Shown piece by piece: positions 20,776 through 34,000 of a DNA stretch of 64,000 bases. The notes below the pieces were generated by a model. The model did no database searches and was not told the origin of the DNA. It saw nothing but the letters and a program-made list of their open reading frames with translations. Positions within the stretch are counted from its first letter, which is position 1; each line of letters opens with the position of its first letter. This DNA is from Iris pallida (taxonomy: Eukaryota; Streptophyta; Magnoliopsida; Asparagales; Iridaceae): NCBI GenBank assembly GCA_029216955.1, contig JANAVB010007000.1:1952200-2016199 (forward strand), written 5' to 3'. Both the position numbers and the translations under genes were made by a program.

Positions 20776-22460
20776 TGTGGGAAAGACAAAGGAATAGCAG
20801 TTCACTCACTCATACTTACAGACACGACTCAGTCAAGACACGGGTGAAGACACGACACGACCCAATCACGATACACGAGAGAACCAATCCAATATGAACT
20901 AACAAGGCTAATCATGTACAAGAACCATAGCTATACTAGCATGTACGATATACAAATCACAAGTAATAACCAACTAGTAAAACTATTTACTAATAGAAAT
21001 ATGCATGTAAATAAACTGTAGAGGGAGGCAAGGTATACTTGCCTGAGGGTTGCACGGAGAACCAATAAGATACCGTCAACTGGTACGCCATAAAGTCAAA
21101 GTCATCACCACTATCTCCGAAAGCTGAAACAAACATCGCCAACAATTTCAGAATAGTCAAATTAGCTAGGATTGCCTGTCCTTAAGTCCAATTCTGGATA
21201 CAGGGGCAAAACGGTAATTTCAGGCAAAAACGGTATCCACCGTGGGACCCACTTTTCACCGAAAAGCGTGCCAGAGTCAATGGTCTCTAAAGTCGTCAAA
21301 CTACGTGTCTACGGATTCGGTTTTCCGAAACAAACCCAACCGTATGTCCAAAGTTGGATTCCGGCGGGCCGTGCACAAAATCACCCGTTTAGAGGGACCG
21401 TGGGGCCCGCAAAACGGCAATTTTACCAACGGTCTCAGAATCGGACCAAACTTGGCGTACAGGACCAGAAAAATGATACGGTTCTGTTGGCGCAAGTTTC
21501 GTCTCGATTTGACGAGCGTGCACAAAGTAATTGGAGAATTTGCAAAGTGCACGTTACGGTGAATTTCGACGGATACGCATCAAATTCGTCGCGCACACGC
21601 GACCAATTTGAATTCCGCCAAAGCCCACATGACCACGAAGCTGTTACGCAGCTTTCGATGTCTTCGGTTCACGACCACATCGCCCGAAATGGTGGGACGC
21701 ACGTCGTATCGAGGGTTTTTCTAGTTTTCTACAATTTTTAAAACAGATTTTTCTTGGTTTTCAAACTAGATTATCTTACTGTATAAACAATTAAAAATAA
21801 AACAAAAAGTAGCGTTTTTATCTTGGTTAGGTCCTCTAGAAATGTGTTCAATTATGTTTCAATAATTCGTTGTGGTTTGACGGGATTCTGGCTTCCTAGT
21901 AGGGTTCATGGACTGGAAACTGTCGACGTGCCAACGTGATCTTTCTCGATTTTTGTCGGGTATTTCCTAACGATCGGTTGCAGCTAAATTAAAACTAATA
22001 GATAGCAGGTGAAGGGGGTTATATTGGCTATTCGAAATAATTTACGGTTCAAAAAATGATCGAACGTAGACGGAGAAAACGTACCACGAAGTCGGCCTCC
22101 ACGTTGACACTACTGTCGGGCTGTCGTTCCCTGCTCTTCGTACGCGCTCGCGCGCTGCTATCTCCGCACGGCAGTGGCCGCGCGCGGCCGTGCCAAGGTC
22201 GGGGAGTTGGAGTTGGTTTAGGGTTTATGAGAACTCCTCATTTCCTTCCTCTCGTATACATATACTGCTGCAGAAAATCCGAACAGGAGTTCGGTTTACA
22301 TGGCCCAAGCCTGGGCCGAATGGCCAATGGTGCTGAAGGAACTGTAGGGGAAATATGGGTCAGGCCTTGATGGGCTCGGCTTTGGGCCGAGCCCCAGCTG
22401 CTGTTTCCAATTCTTTTTCTTTTTCTTTTTCATTTATTATTAATACTTATATATATATTC

Positions 22461-22462
<2 letters not shown>

Positions 22463-22543
<81 letters not shown>
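22463..22543. repeat. (TA)n microsatellite in B 3' LTR
   Basis: About 80 bp of pure TA, grading into TATACACA sequence. The matching tract in the other LTR is at 26553-26620. Confidence 0.92.
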
Positions 22544-22553
<10 letters not shown>

Positions 22554-23581
22554 GATATATACACATGGGCACGTATATACACATATATATTTATACTTCT
22601 ATATACACACATATACGCCTATATATTTATATATATTTATATATACATGCACATATATACCTATATAATATATATTTATATATCCGTACACCTACTTAAT
22701 ATTTATTTATATACACATACACATATTTATATACGCATACACACATATACTCTATTTTATATATACATACCAATGCACTCATATATAATATTTATAAATA
22801 CACACATTTATATTTATATATAACCTCCATAAATCTAAACAAATCATAATATTTTATATTCATAGTGTAGGTTCGTTTACAGTGATATGTACATATATAA
22901 ACATATAACTAAAATATTTGTCGAGGATTTCATAGTTAACAAATCATTTAAGAACGACAATAATGCTACTAGTAAACTTAATTCATACTAAAATAACTAA
23001 CCAGAGGTATGGCATTGGGTGATACATTATTCCTATATTTCAACTGCTCTACAAAAGAAATCATACAACAACCCAAAAATGCCATATAATAATAATACTA
23101 CCCTATATTATACTTATAACCCGCATTTAGAAAATATTTATCAATTCTAGAAATAAATACAAAATATTGGTACACACATAAAATATGGCTACATGGGTCA
23201 TTGGATGCACTAATTGCCTACATGAGCCTTGACTTGGTTCGGGTCACGTCTGGGCTCGCCGGGTCTCCTAAAAAGTCATAATCATAATAAAACTAAATTA
23301 AATCATTTTATAGGGCAAGCCGCAACTTGGCATGGTTTTCCTAGTTAGGACATCCCTATGGCTAGGTTTTCCGGACATGGCTAGTACACTAGTCAAGGCA
23401 CACGGCTACATCTCCCGTGCCACAAATCCTAGTCGTCTAGTACTTCAAAACTCAACCACGGCTAAAATTATCTACCGTAATAATTAACTAAATAAATATT
23501 TATAAATTCTAAAAATTACCATTTAAATCAAATAAATAAAATAAAAATATATTTCAAGAATTTTCGGGAAGGGGAGCTACA

Positions 23582-24153
23582 AATCTACCAACCTTAAAAA
23601 TAATCTCGTCCTCGAAATTCTAATTCATAACTATTTCTAAAAATCAAAGTCTACTATCACTTTAATCTCTTCAAATTTAATTTCTCACAAATATTTTATA
23701 ACCTCGAATACTTGAGGACTTCTACCCACCTTTGGTCACACTACTCCCTTGAAACACAGGTCACTAAAATCATATAATCTTCTAACTAGTAGCTAAAAAT
23801 TCTACCAAGACTATCTAGGACATATGGTACCTATAATCCCTTATATATATAAACAACCAATATTTAATAGTCAAGCAATATTATACTATAAATTAAGAAT
23901 TTCTGATAAATCCTAGATAGCACGATCATTCGTCACCCCGAAATAAAAGGGACGAGAATCAATGGTACGGAAAGCAAGGAAGTATAATCGAGAGCAATTT
24001 GGAGTTTTCAAGGGCGTATAGAATTTCTAGGAGAATTTTCAAAGCATAGTGGATTGAGATTTCTAAAGGTTTAGTTAGATGCGCAGGCTCGTACCAGTAC
24101 AGTTACGTAACCGGTACGATATGCTCTGACCTGCATGGGCCACCACAAAAACT
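23582..24153 (-). other. Element B internal region (572 bp, no gene)
   Basis: On the minus strand it starts with the primer-site string TGGTGGCCCATGCAGGTC (plus 24128-24145) and ends with the gypsy signature 'TTTCGAGGACGAGATT' and a purine tract next to 23581. No ORF of note lies between. These are the minimum signals for reverse transcription supplied in trans. Confidence 0.85.
24128..24145 (-). promoter_or_regulatory. Element B primer-binding-site region
   Basis: GACCTGCATGGGCCACCA on plus is the complement of the C and E primer-site string. Confidence 0.7.
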
Positions 24154-24730
24154 TGTCATCACCCACACCCGGTTTTCGGACGCGAGCTCGTAAGCAAGCC
24201 AGCTACGTATCGAGCGGACTCCAGCCCGACTCGGGTACGTATAAGCTGTCAAGGCCAAGGGTATCATGTCTAATCTAAACTATATCTCAATCCACAGGAA
24301 TCATATGAAACAAGAATGAACAAGTATGGGTCATGGTCTGCAGCCCACTAGCATATTGTTCGATTAGACTCCAAGAATGATATGAGTCTATAAATAAGCA
24401 GAGTATAACATGGTACTGAATATAAAGCACGAAGGATAATAAAGAATATCACAAGCAAATACCTGTATCATATATCGCAATCCTCTACCATCCTGTTCTG
24501 CTAACTAACTCCATGCAGTCGCTAAACCTGAAGAGATCATCAGGTCCTCAGAGGACTAGCAAGATACATAAAACATGCATATCTAACAGTTTAATCATGC
24601 AATAATATATATACAGGGTATAAACAGGAACTAGACAGGAAACTGACACGTGGCTACTAACAGGTAACTATGAACATGGACATGGGATCAAGTATGCATA
24701 AATGAACTGCTGGTAGATCAATGGATAACC

Positions 24731-24845
24731 AACCCTCGCCCCGATTTTGGACTCGCAGGTCAGTTTCAAGACAAGTCACCCTCGCCCCGATTGTGGACTC
24801 GCAGGTGCAAAGGCAACCCTCGCCCCGTGTGTGGACTCGCAGGTT
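24731..24845. repeat. 30-bp minisatellite in B 5' LTR
   Basis: Three units with the same spacing as 20662-20775. Confidence 0.85.
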
Positions 24846-26551
24846 GTGGGAAAGACAAAGGAATAGCAGTTTACTCACTCATACTTACAGACACGACTCA
24901 GTCAAGACACGGGTGAAGACACGACACGACCCAATCACGATACACGAGAGAACCAATCCAATATAAACTAACAAGGCTAATCATGTACAAGAACCATAGC
25001 TATACTAGCATGTACGATATACAAATCACAAGTAATAACCAACTAGTAAAACTATATACTAATAGAAATATGCATGTAAATAAACTGTAGAGGGAGGCAA
25101 GGTATACTTGCCTGAGGGTTGCACGGAGAACCAATAAGATACCGTCAACTGGTACGCCATAAAGTCAAAGTCATCACCACTGTCTCCGAAAGCTGAAACA
25201 AACATCGCCAACATTCTCAGAATAGTCAAATTAGCTAGGATTGCCTGTCCTTAAGTCCAATTTTTGACACAGGGGCAAAACGATAATTTCAGGCAAAAAC
25301 GGTATCTGCCATGGGACCCGCTTTGCACCGAAAAGCATGCCAGAGTCAACGATCTCTAAATTCGTCAAACTATATGTCTACGGATCCGATTTTTCGACAC
25401 GAACCCAACCGTATGTCCAAAGTTAGATTCCGGCGGGCCGTGCACAAAATCACCCGTTATGTGGGACCGTGGGGCCCGCAAAACGGTAATTTTACCAACG
25501 GTCTCAGAATCAGACCAAACTTGGCGTACAGGACCAGAAAAATGATACGGTTCTGTTGGCGTAAGTTTCGTCTCGATCTGACGAGCGTGCACAAAGTAAT
25601 TGGAGAATTTGCAAAGTGCACGATACGGTGAATTTCGACGAATACGCATCAAATTCGTCGCGCACACGCGACCAATTTGAATTCCGCCAAAGCCCACACG
25701 ACCACGAAGCCGTTACGCAGCTTTCGAAGTCTTCGATTCGCGACCATGTCGCCCGAAATTGCGGGACGCACGTCGTATCGAGGGTTTTTCTACTTTCTAC
25801 AATTTTTAAAACAGATTTTTCTTGGTTTTCAAACTAGATTATCTTACTGTATAAACAATTAAAAATAAAACAAAAAGTGGCGTTTTCATCTCGGTTTGGT
25901 CCTCTAGAAATGTGTTCAATTATGTTTCAATAATTCGTTGTGGTTTGACGGGATTCTGGCTTCCTAGTAGGGTTCATGGACTGGAAACTGTCGACGTGCC
26001 AACGTGATCTTTCTCGATTTTTGTCGGGTATTTCCTAACGAACTGTTACAGCTAAATTAAAACTAATAGATAGCAGGTGAACGGGGACATATTGGCTATT
26101 CGAAATAATTTACGGTTCAAAAATTGATCGAACGTAGACGGAGAAAACGTACCACGAAGTCGGCCTCCGTGTTGACACTACTGTCGGGCTGTCGTTCCCT
26201 GCTCTTCGCATGCGCTCGCGCGCTGCTATCTCCGTGCGGCAGTGGCTGCGCACGGCGGCGACCAGGGTGGCGCGCGGCCGTGCCAAGGTCGGGGAGTTGG
26301 AGTTGGTTTAGGGTTTATGAGAACTCCTCCTTTCCTTCCTCTCGTATACATATACTGCTGCGGAAAATCCGAACAGGAGTTCTGTTTACATGGCCCAAGC
26401 CTGGGCCGAATGGCCAATGGTGCTGAGGGAACTGTGGGGGAAATATGGGTCAGGACTTGATGGGCTCGGCTTTGGGCCGAGCCCCAGCTGCTGTTTCCAA
26501 TTCTTTTTCTTTTTCTTTTTCTTTTTCTTTTTTTTTCATTTATTATTAATA

Positions 26552-26552
<1 letters not shown>

Positions 26553-26620
<68 letters not shown>
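26553..26620. repeat. (TA)n microsatellite in B 5' LTR
   Basis: About 65 bp of TA, preceded by a (TTTTTC)n run at 26502-26535 that is longer than in the other LTR. Confidence 0.92.
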
Positions 26621-26625
<5 letters not shown>

Positions 26626-27639
26626 GGCACGTATATACACATATATATTTACACTTCTATATACACACATATATGCCTATATATTTATATATATTTATAT
26701 ATACATGCTCATATATACCTATATAATATATATTTATATATCCGTACACCTACTTAATATTTATTTATATACACGTACACATATTTATATGCGCATACAC
26801 ACATATACTCTATTTTATATATACATATCAATGCACTCATATATAATATTTATAAATACACACATTTATATTTATATATAACCTCCATAAATCTAAACAA
26901 ATCATAATATTTTATATTCATAGTGTAGGTTCGTTTACAGTGATATGTACATATATAAACATATAACTAAAATATTTGTCGAGGATTTCACAATTAACAA
27001 ATCATTTAAGAACGACAATAATGCTAGTAGTAAACTTAATTCATACTAAAATAACTAACCAGAGGTATGGCATTGGGTGATACATTATTCCTATATTTCA
27101 ACTACTCTACAAAAGAAATTGTACAACAACCCAAAAATGCCATATAATAATAATACTACCCTATATTATACTTATAACCCGCATTTAGAAAATATTTATC
27201 AATTCTAGAAATAAATACAAAATATTGGTACACACATAAAATATGGCTACATGGGTCATTGGATGCACTAATTGCCTACATGAGCCTTGACTTGGTTCGG
27301 GTCAAGTCCGGGCTCGCCGGGTCTCCTAAAAAGTCATAATCATAATAAAACTAAATTAAATCATTTTATAGGGCAAGCCGCAACTTGACATGGTTTTCCT
27401 AGTTAGGACATCCCTATGGCTAGGTTTTTCGGGCATGGCTAGTACACTAGTCAAGGCACACGGCTACATCTCCCGTGCCACAAATCCTAGTCGTCTAGTA
27501 CTTCAAAACTCAACCATGGCTAAAATTATCTTCCGTAATAATTAACTAAATAAATATTTATAAATTCTAAAAATTACCATTTAAATCAAATAAATAAAAT
27601 AAAAATATATTTCAAGAAATTTTGGGAAGGAGAGCTACA

Positions 27640-29369
27640 GCTGTGGATCATGGTCATTCAGAATGAGTACTTCCGTACAAAGTACAATATGCACAACTCT
27701 ACAACGATACCCGTGCGGTTAGATTGTAGGTCTTACATAGAGTAATGCAACAATCAAAACTAGCCACGAAATAATTATGCCTTGACCATAAAGTACACAT
27801 GCTGCTTTTGTAGAAAATAAATTCAAGCCTGCACGTGCCCATATGCCAATGTTCGGGATCGGCCAATCGATCGCAATAGTTCATAGTTAATATGAACGTG
27901 TCTCATTCAATTCAATAAGACGACTAGCCAGTCTCTTAGTTCCAACTAGGAACGCATGATCAAATATTAGTCAAGGTCACATCAATGTCAATTCGTGCCA
28001 AGGCATGACAATCAAACTAGTATTTAATATAGTCGATTCTATAACTCTCAGGGTTAAGTTTCAGTCATTCTGGAAATCTATAAACCAATCGAGACACAGG
28101 GCACATTCCACACAACAATATGTATTAAAATATTAACATATCATGATTTTATCGAGTTCATGTCAAAAGGCGTAAGGATATAATAGGGAAATGCCATGTA
28201 CGTAAAAAGGAGTACGCTCAATAAATTATGCGTAAGGAAGTTTAAGCAAAGAATAATGTTACGCATAAAAACATTGTACGCGTAAAAAGGATATCTTTAA
28301 GCGTAAAGGAGTACGCATAAAAGGAATACGCTCAATAAAGGAGAAAGTTGCACGTAAAAACTCGTCTTTTGCCAAGCCAGAATAGTATGCATAAAAAGTA
28401 ACGTTACGCATAAAAACTCATACGCGTAAAAGTATCGTTACGCGTAAAAACTCATACGCGTAAAAAGTAACATTACGCGTAAAAACTCATACGCGTAAAA
28501 AGTAACATTACGCGTAAAAACTCATACGTGTAAAAAGTAACATTACGCGTATGTATGCGTAAAGAGTCAAAGTTTACGCATGAATGAATACGCGTAAAGA
28601 GTAATACGCCAAGCCAAGTCGACTTGCGTAAAACAGATTCACGCTGACATGAATGATCGTGGGCGTAGAGCTTGATATTACGCGAGCACGTATAAACGTG
28701 TGCGTAGAGCCGGATATTACGCTAGCACGTAAAAACGTAGGCGTAAAGCTCTTCCCGAACTCTAAATTCCATGGAACCTTCATTCCATGCCGAAAATGGG
28801 ATTCTACGGGTCCGAATGACGTATAACACAATCTCAACAATCTGGAATGAACAAATCTTGGCAATAAGGAGGTTTAATAGATCAAAACCAATGAAATACA
28901 AAAAATATTAATTTCTAGATCTACAAAAAATGAGACTTCAAAATGCAAAGTGCCAAGTTCTAAACAATCTTAGAATCACGAGAGAAAGATAAATGAACCA
29001 TAAAAATGGGTTCTCACGTGGAAGCAAGATTTACTTGCCTATGGGTTGGTAGGTGGGGAGAGTTATGAGGAAGAAGAAGAGTAAATGAGAAAGAAGAAGA
29101 ATGAAAAGAATGAAGAGAGAGAAAGGGGTTGGAGCTTTAAATGAAGATATGGGGAGTTGGGTTCGGTTCATGTTGAACCACCCAAATCTGAAAATAAACC
29201 AACCCAAGCCGAACCCAGAAGCAAAGATAAGCAGAAAATAAAATACAGCAAAAATAATTTACATGAAATTAAAGAATTTAAATACAGAACAAATACATGA
29301 TAAATATTAAATAAATACATTCAAGCAGTACATGTATTAAAATACGTATTCCGGGAACGGGGAGTGACA
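27640..29369 (-). repeat. Element D 3' LTR, main visible part
   Basis: The boundary at 29369 is set by GTGACA (TGTCAC on minus) directly next to a purine-rich tract. The sequence to the left is therefore the start (U3) of the 3' LTR, read leftward. It holds the ACGCGTAAAA array and no credible ORF (a 96-codon ORF at 28574-28864 lies across the array and is not supported). The LTR is interrupted by B at 27639 and its far end is not visible. Confidence 0.75.
28180..28745. repeat. ACGCGTAAAA motif array in D LTR
   Basis: At least 25 copies of (T)ACGCGTAAAA or one-base variants (ACGCATAAAA, TGCGTAAA), densest at 28410-28560 with about 18-30-bp spacing. The core ACGCGT is palindromic. The array lies about 0.6-1.2 kb into the LTR from its minus-strand start. 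Confidence 0.9.
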
Positions 29370-29541
29370 TCTCTACCCTCCCTAGAAAAAATTTGTCATC
29401 GGAATTTCAAGTCCAAGCAAGATAGAAATATCAGGGCCAAACTAATCTAAGTACAACAATTTTAGCTAGCAAGCAATCATTTTACAATACCAATAGAAAG
29501 TAATATATCTATGTTTATCAATCTACGATATCAAGCAATTT
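29370..29541 (-). other. Element D polypurine tract and 3' untranslated region
   Basis: TCTCTACCCTCCCTAG on plus is CTAGGGAGGGTAGAGA on minus, adjoining the LTR. About 170 noncoding bases separate it from the pol stop. Confidence 0.75.
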
Positions 29542-31648
29542 CTACTCATAGGGTGATAAGCATGAGGAATTAGGATAATCAAGGCACACGGAAAGAGATA
29601 TACCTTGTGAGTCAAATAGGTGCGGATACCGTGATCGGATATCATCCTCACGTTCCCACATTGACTCTCTTAAGGAGTGATGATCCCAAGCAACACAGAC
29701 AAGGCTAATTATTCGGTTCTTGAGTATCTTCTCCCTTCGATCCAAAATGGACACCGGCTGTTCCTCGTAAGATAGATTGGTACCAACAACCAGTTCAGAA
29801 TGATCGAGGATATGACTTGGGTCTGATACATACCTACACAACTGAGATACATAAAACACATCATGTACTTCTCGTAACGAAGGCAGAAGGGATAAACTAT
29901 AAGCAATATCGCCTACCCTATCAAGGATAGCAAATGGGCCTACGTATTGCGGACTCAATTTCCTACGAATGCCAAATCTAATGACCCCACGAGTATGTGA
30001 GATCCGCAAGAACACGTGGTCCCCAACAGAAAATTCTAAAGGCCTACGATGCTGGTCTGTCCAATGACGATGTCGATCTTGCACAACTCGAAGTCGCTCT
30101 CTAATTCCCTTAACCACTTCAACTGTCTGAACAATCATTTCTGGGCCTAGCATCTTTCTCTCTTCGATATCATCCCATGCTAGTGGCGACCTACACTTTT
30201 TACCATATAGTGCTTCAAATGGCGCCATCTGGATACTGACTTGATAACTGTTGTTATACGAGAACTCGACTAAGTGTAGGAGGCTCTCCCAAGATCCTCC
30301 AAAATCTAGGGTACAAGCTCTCAATATATCTTCTAAAGTCTGAATTGTTCTTTCTGATTGCCCGTCCGTCTGCGGATGGTAAGTCGTGCTAAATCTTAAC
30401 TTGGTACCCAGACTATGATGTAAACTCTTCTAAAAGTGTGATGTAAAACGAGTATCTCTATCTGATACAATACTGACAGGGACTCCATGCTGCCTGACTA
30501 TCTGCTGCACATACAACTCCGCCAACTTTTCTGTAGATTGCCCTACTCTAAAAGGAAGAAAATGTGCCACCTTTGTAAGCCGGTCCACTATTAACCAAAT
30601 AGCATCCTTACCACTTGGTGATCTCGGTAAACCGGTCACAAAGTCCATTGTGATATGCTCCATTTCCATTCTAGGATATGAAGCGGTTGTAATAATCCAG
30701 CTGGCCTTTGTTGTTCTGTCTTCACTTGCTGACATATCAAGCAACGAGAAATGAATCTAGCTATCTCTCTCTTCATTCTGTTCCACCAGAAGTGCTGCTT
30801 GATATCTTTGTACATTTTGGTCCCTCCGGGATGTATAGAATACTGAGAACTGTGGGCTTCTGTTATAACCTCCTGTCGGATATCTCCACTAGGAACACAT
30901 AGACGTGATCTAAATCTATGTGTACCATCTTCGTGAATCTCTATCTCCTTCTTTAGTCCCGGCTCACATTCTACCCTAAGCTTCTAAATCCTTGGGTCCC
31001 GTGCCGGAGTTGTCTTGATCCTGTCTACCAAGTCGAATTGAACTCGTAGACTTGCCAGAATTTCTATATCACTAGGAAGTATAACCTCGATGCCCATCTC
31101 CTGAAGGTCTTCTAAAATGTGTTTTTGTGTTGTCAACATAAATGCATCGCCTCTCCTGCTGAGAGCGTCTACTACCACATTAGCCTTGCCTGGATGATAC
31201 TGAAGCCCCATGTCATAATCTTTGATTAATTCTAACCATCTTCTCTGTCTCATGTTCAGTTCCTTCTGAGTAAAGATGTACTTCAGACTCTTGTGGTCTG
31301 TGTACATGTCCACTCGATCACCATACAAGTATTGCCTCCATAGCTTCAAAGCAAATACCACTGCTGCCAACTCCAAGTCATGAGTTGGATAATTCTTCTC
31401 GTGGTCTCGAAGTTGCCTAGATGCATACGCTACCACCTTTCTATGTTGCATGAGGACGCACCCAAGTCCTTTCCCTAACGCATCATAATATACAGTGAAT
31501 CCTCTGGGTCCAACCGGTAATGTAAGACTAGGTGTCGTGATCAACTTCTACTTCAAATTCTCAAATGATGCCTGACACTCTGTCGACCAGACAAATGGCA
31601 CATCCTTTCGTGTCAAGCGGGTCATGGGTGCTGAGAGTCTTGCAAAGT
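29542..31648 (-). pseudogene. pol: Element D pol, 3' segment: RT end, RNase H, integrase, chromodomain
   Basis: Reading leftward from 31648: end of RT (SAPMTRLTRKD), RNase H (31544-30984; [40 protein letters not shown]), the integrase zinc finger with HSSQYSIHPGG and CLICQQVK, the core ([29 protein letters not shown]), then the GPY/F region and chromodomain (EQPVSILDRREKIL...HHS...YPHLF), ending at 29542. In-frame stops lie at 31548-31550, 30984-30986 and 30430-30432, and a frameshift lies near 30660-30690. This is a Tekay/Del-type chromovirus. No intron lies between integrase core and chromodomain (compare element E). Confidence 0.9.
31644..31648. repeat. Target-site duplication AAAGT (left, element E)
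   Basis: AAAGT precedes the E terminal TG and recurs exactly at 44939-44943. The D reverse transcriptase frame is continuous when one copy is counted, which confirms the insertion. Confidence 0.96.
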
Positions 31649-32058
31649 TGTCACTGCAACTTTTCTAGCTTGAGGGTATTTTGGTCATTTTCAAAATTTT
31701 GGAATTATTTTGGGATTTTTATTATTAAATATATTTAATATAATTTTTAGTGATTTTTGGTGATTTTTGGTAGAATTGTTTTGACTCTATAGTTGACTTT
31801 GACTCATGTTGACTAGGAGTCTGTCCTATAGGCTAAACTAGGTCAAGATACCTTGGTTAGGTTAAGAAACCCTAGTGTGACCTAAGTTAGTCATTTCAAG
31901 TTCATTAGAATTGGTTTGGGGTAATTAGGAGTTAGTTTGGTCTGAGAATGGCTTGTGAAGTCACAAGTCATAATCATGACTTAAACCAATTAGGACTCAA
32001 CCAACTAGCCAAACCTAGCCCTAGGGCCCTATGGCCGGCCACATGACAGCCTTCCCCT

Positions 32059-32069
32059 CTATAAATACT
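32059..32069 (+). promoter_or_regulatory. TATA box of element E 5' LTR
   Basis: CTATAAATACT follows a pyrimidine-rich stretch and is conserved in the 3' LTR (41267-41277). It is a strong plant TATA match; the start is predicted near 32095. Confidence 0.7.
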
Positions 32070-33209
32070 CTCCTTGTAATTAGGGCTAGCCTCTTTCTTA
32101 GGGTTTATCAAGTTTTTAGAAAGAGGTAAGTTCCATCTTCATAAATTCATAATAAATTCATTTCAAGTCCTTTTTCCTTCAAACAAATTCCAATAGGCTC
32201 TAAATATTGTGTTCTTGCTGTTGGAAATAATTTTTGACAGGAAAGGAACAATTTGAAAGAGTTTTGGTGGGTTGAGAAATCCTTCTCTTTGAAGCTTTTT
32301 GGGAGTTTGAACACCTATAGGTATAATCCCCTCTAATTCATTTTAAATTCTGTAAAAATCATTTCTAGGTTGCCCTAACCCTAGCCTAACTACAGGAATA
32401 GGGTTTCCCAAAATTTTGTGTCGTTTCGTGTCCGTTCTGGACACGTATCAGTGCACATTGCTTAGTGTTTGATGAAATGCCCCAATGGGCATTTCGTGTG
32501 AGTTTTTGAAATCCATTTGAATAGGAAGCTAGCCCTAGGTGTCGTCTAGGGATTCCTTGTGTCGTGTACTGTTATTCGTGTCGTGTCGAGTCATGGGGAA
32601 CACGAGACACGCGAGTGCGGGTGCGAGCGCGCGGGCACAGTGTGTGCCCTGCTGCTCGGGGGCCATTGCGCACTCGTTCCTCCATGTGGATACGTGATTT
32701 TTGGCCTGAGGTTAGAGGCACTGACTGACACGAGGCTCGCAAAGTTTCACGAGTCCTCGTGTCGTATCGGACACGTTATTTCGGGTGCACTGGGCAGCTC
32801 TGTGTGCGTGTGTGTTCTGTAACTTGTATTCTGTTGTTAATCGATTCTTAATGTTTTTAAATTATGTTTTAATGATTATTAGATCCTAAATGTGTTATAT
32901 AATCTCTGTTAAATTAATTTACATGTTAATTTAGGCTTTAAAGTGAAATTTGATTCGAATATGGGTTGGCTCATAGGATTTTTCTGATACTGCCCGATAC
33001 TGTATTTCTCAGTTTTGTTCAACCTAGTTTAATACTTTTTTGCTATGTTTCCAATTGGTTTTTGATTTCCTACATGTTTCATATTATGTTGGCTAAGTGT
33101 TCATTCAAAATCTGGGACTGGCATGGTGTATTTTGGATTTTGGTGTTCTAGTTAAGGATAAACTGAAACTGTTCCTGTTTGGGAAACTGATTTTAAATAC
33201 TTGCATTCA

Positions 33210-34000
33210 TGTATAAGAGAAACCTGAGTATTCCCTTTATTTCGAGAATAAAACTTGAGATTGGTTACTCAGTTAATACAAACCTGAGATTGTTTTCTAG
33301 CCACTGAATTCCTTTTATTTTCGAAATGTGAAACCTGAGAATGTATTTGTAACCTGGGAATGTTTGATAAACTGAAATTTGGGTTGTGAAAACCTGTGAT
33401 AGTTTAACCACATTAGTAGTTTGTTATCTGATTTTTTTACTTGTCCATGATTTCTGAATTTAGTTTGTTAACTGTTATGATATGGGGGGTGTTCAGGAAT
33501 CTGAAAAATGTAAGTTGGATTGGTATTTGATTTCTGAAATAGATGTAACCTGAGAAGTCTTACCTAATAACTGTGAGGGAATGGTTCCAGTTAAGGTTCC
33601 TTTACCTATGTTAGTAAACCACATTTTGAATTGGGAACCTGGAAATTTATTCCCTGTTCACTAACTTGCTGAGTTTAAATATCGAGATCACTGTCATGAG
33701 TTGTATAAACCTGAACTGTTTTCTGTTCCTTCCAATAGGCTATAAAACTGAGATTGTTAAATGATATTGTTAACTGAGATTTATGTGGTTCACTGTGAAC
33801 CTGAGATTAGTCATAAAACCTGAGATGAATTTGAACCATTTTTCATTGTTAACTGATTTTTGGATTTGGGGTTTGTTGATGTGTTGAGTTCAATCACTGA
33901 TATTTAAATGAGGGGACTGAACTGGGTTATGTCTAAATTGTTTGAACTATTGGGAGTTAGCAAACCTGAGATGGTTTCCTTAATTAACTAAGTGAATGGT
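33210..34000 (+). repeat. AACCTGAGATT dispersed motif array
   Basis: About 16 copies of AACCTGAGATT and close variants, irregularly spaced by 30-80 bp, repeated in the 3' LTR at 42420-43190. Confidence 0.8.

Larger units (their letters stand above)
20086..23581 (-). repeat. Element B 3' LTR
   Basis: Minus-strand LTR, highly similar to 24154-27639. Contains a 30-bp minisatellite (20662-20775), a GC-rich stretch (about 22080-22220) and a (TA)n tract (22463-22543). Confidence 0.92.
20086..27639 (-). mobile_element. Element B: coding-free element, two ~3.5-kb LTRs around 572 bp
   Basis: In plus view it runs TGTCATGACC...GAGCTACA twice. LTRs are 20086-23581 (3496 bp) and 24154-27639 (3486 bp), leaving an internal region of only 572 bp that keeps the primer-site region (24128-24145) and the purine tract but no ORF. 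The U3 portion and several internal blocks match element C, so it is a deletion derivative or a minimal sister family. About 92 percent of its length is LTR. Confidence 0.9.
24154..27639 (-). repeat. Element B 5' LTR
   Basis: Copy of 20086-23581. The terminal TG is in TGTCATCACC; the other end is GAGCTACA before GCTGT. Contains the minisatellite at 24731-24845 and TA repeats at 26553-26620. Confidence 0.92.

Noticed and set aside
22355..22823. ORFs of 114 and 120 codons with IYIYIY repeats (also at 16715-17059 and 26390-26626)
   Set aside because: Translations of TA microsatellites.
28180..28745. CRISPR-like array (short repeats with similar spacing)
   Set aside because: Units are 10-12 bp with irregular spacers and no cas genes, inside a plant LTR.
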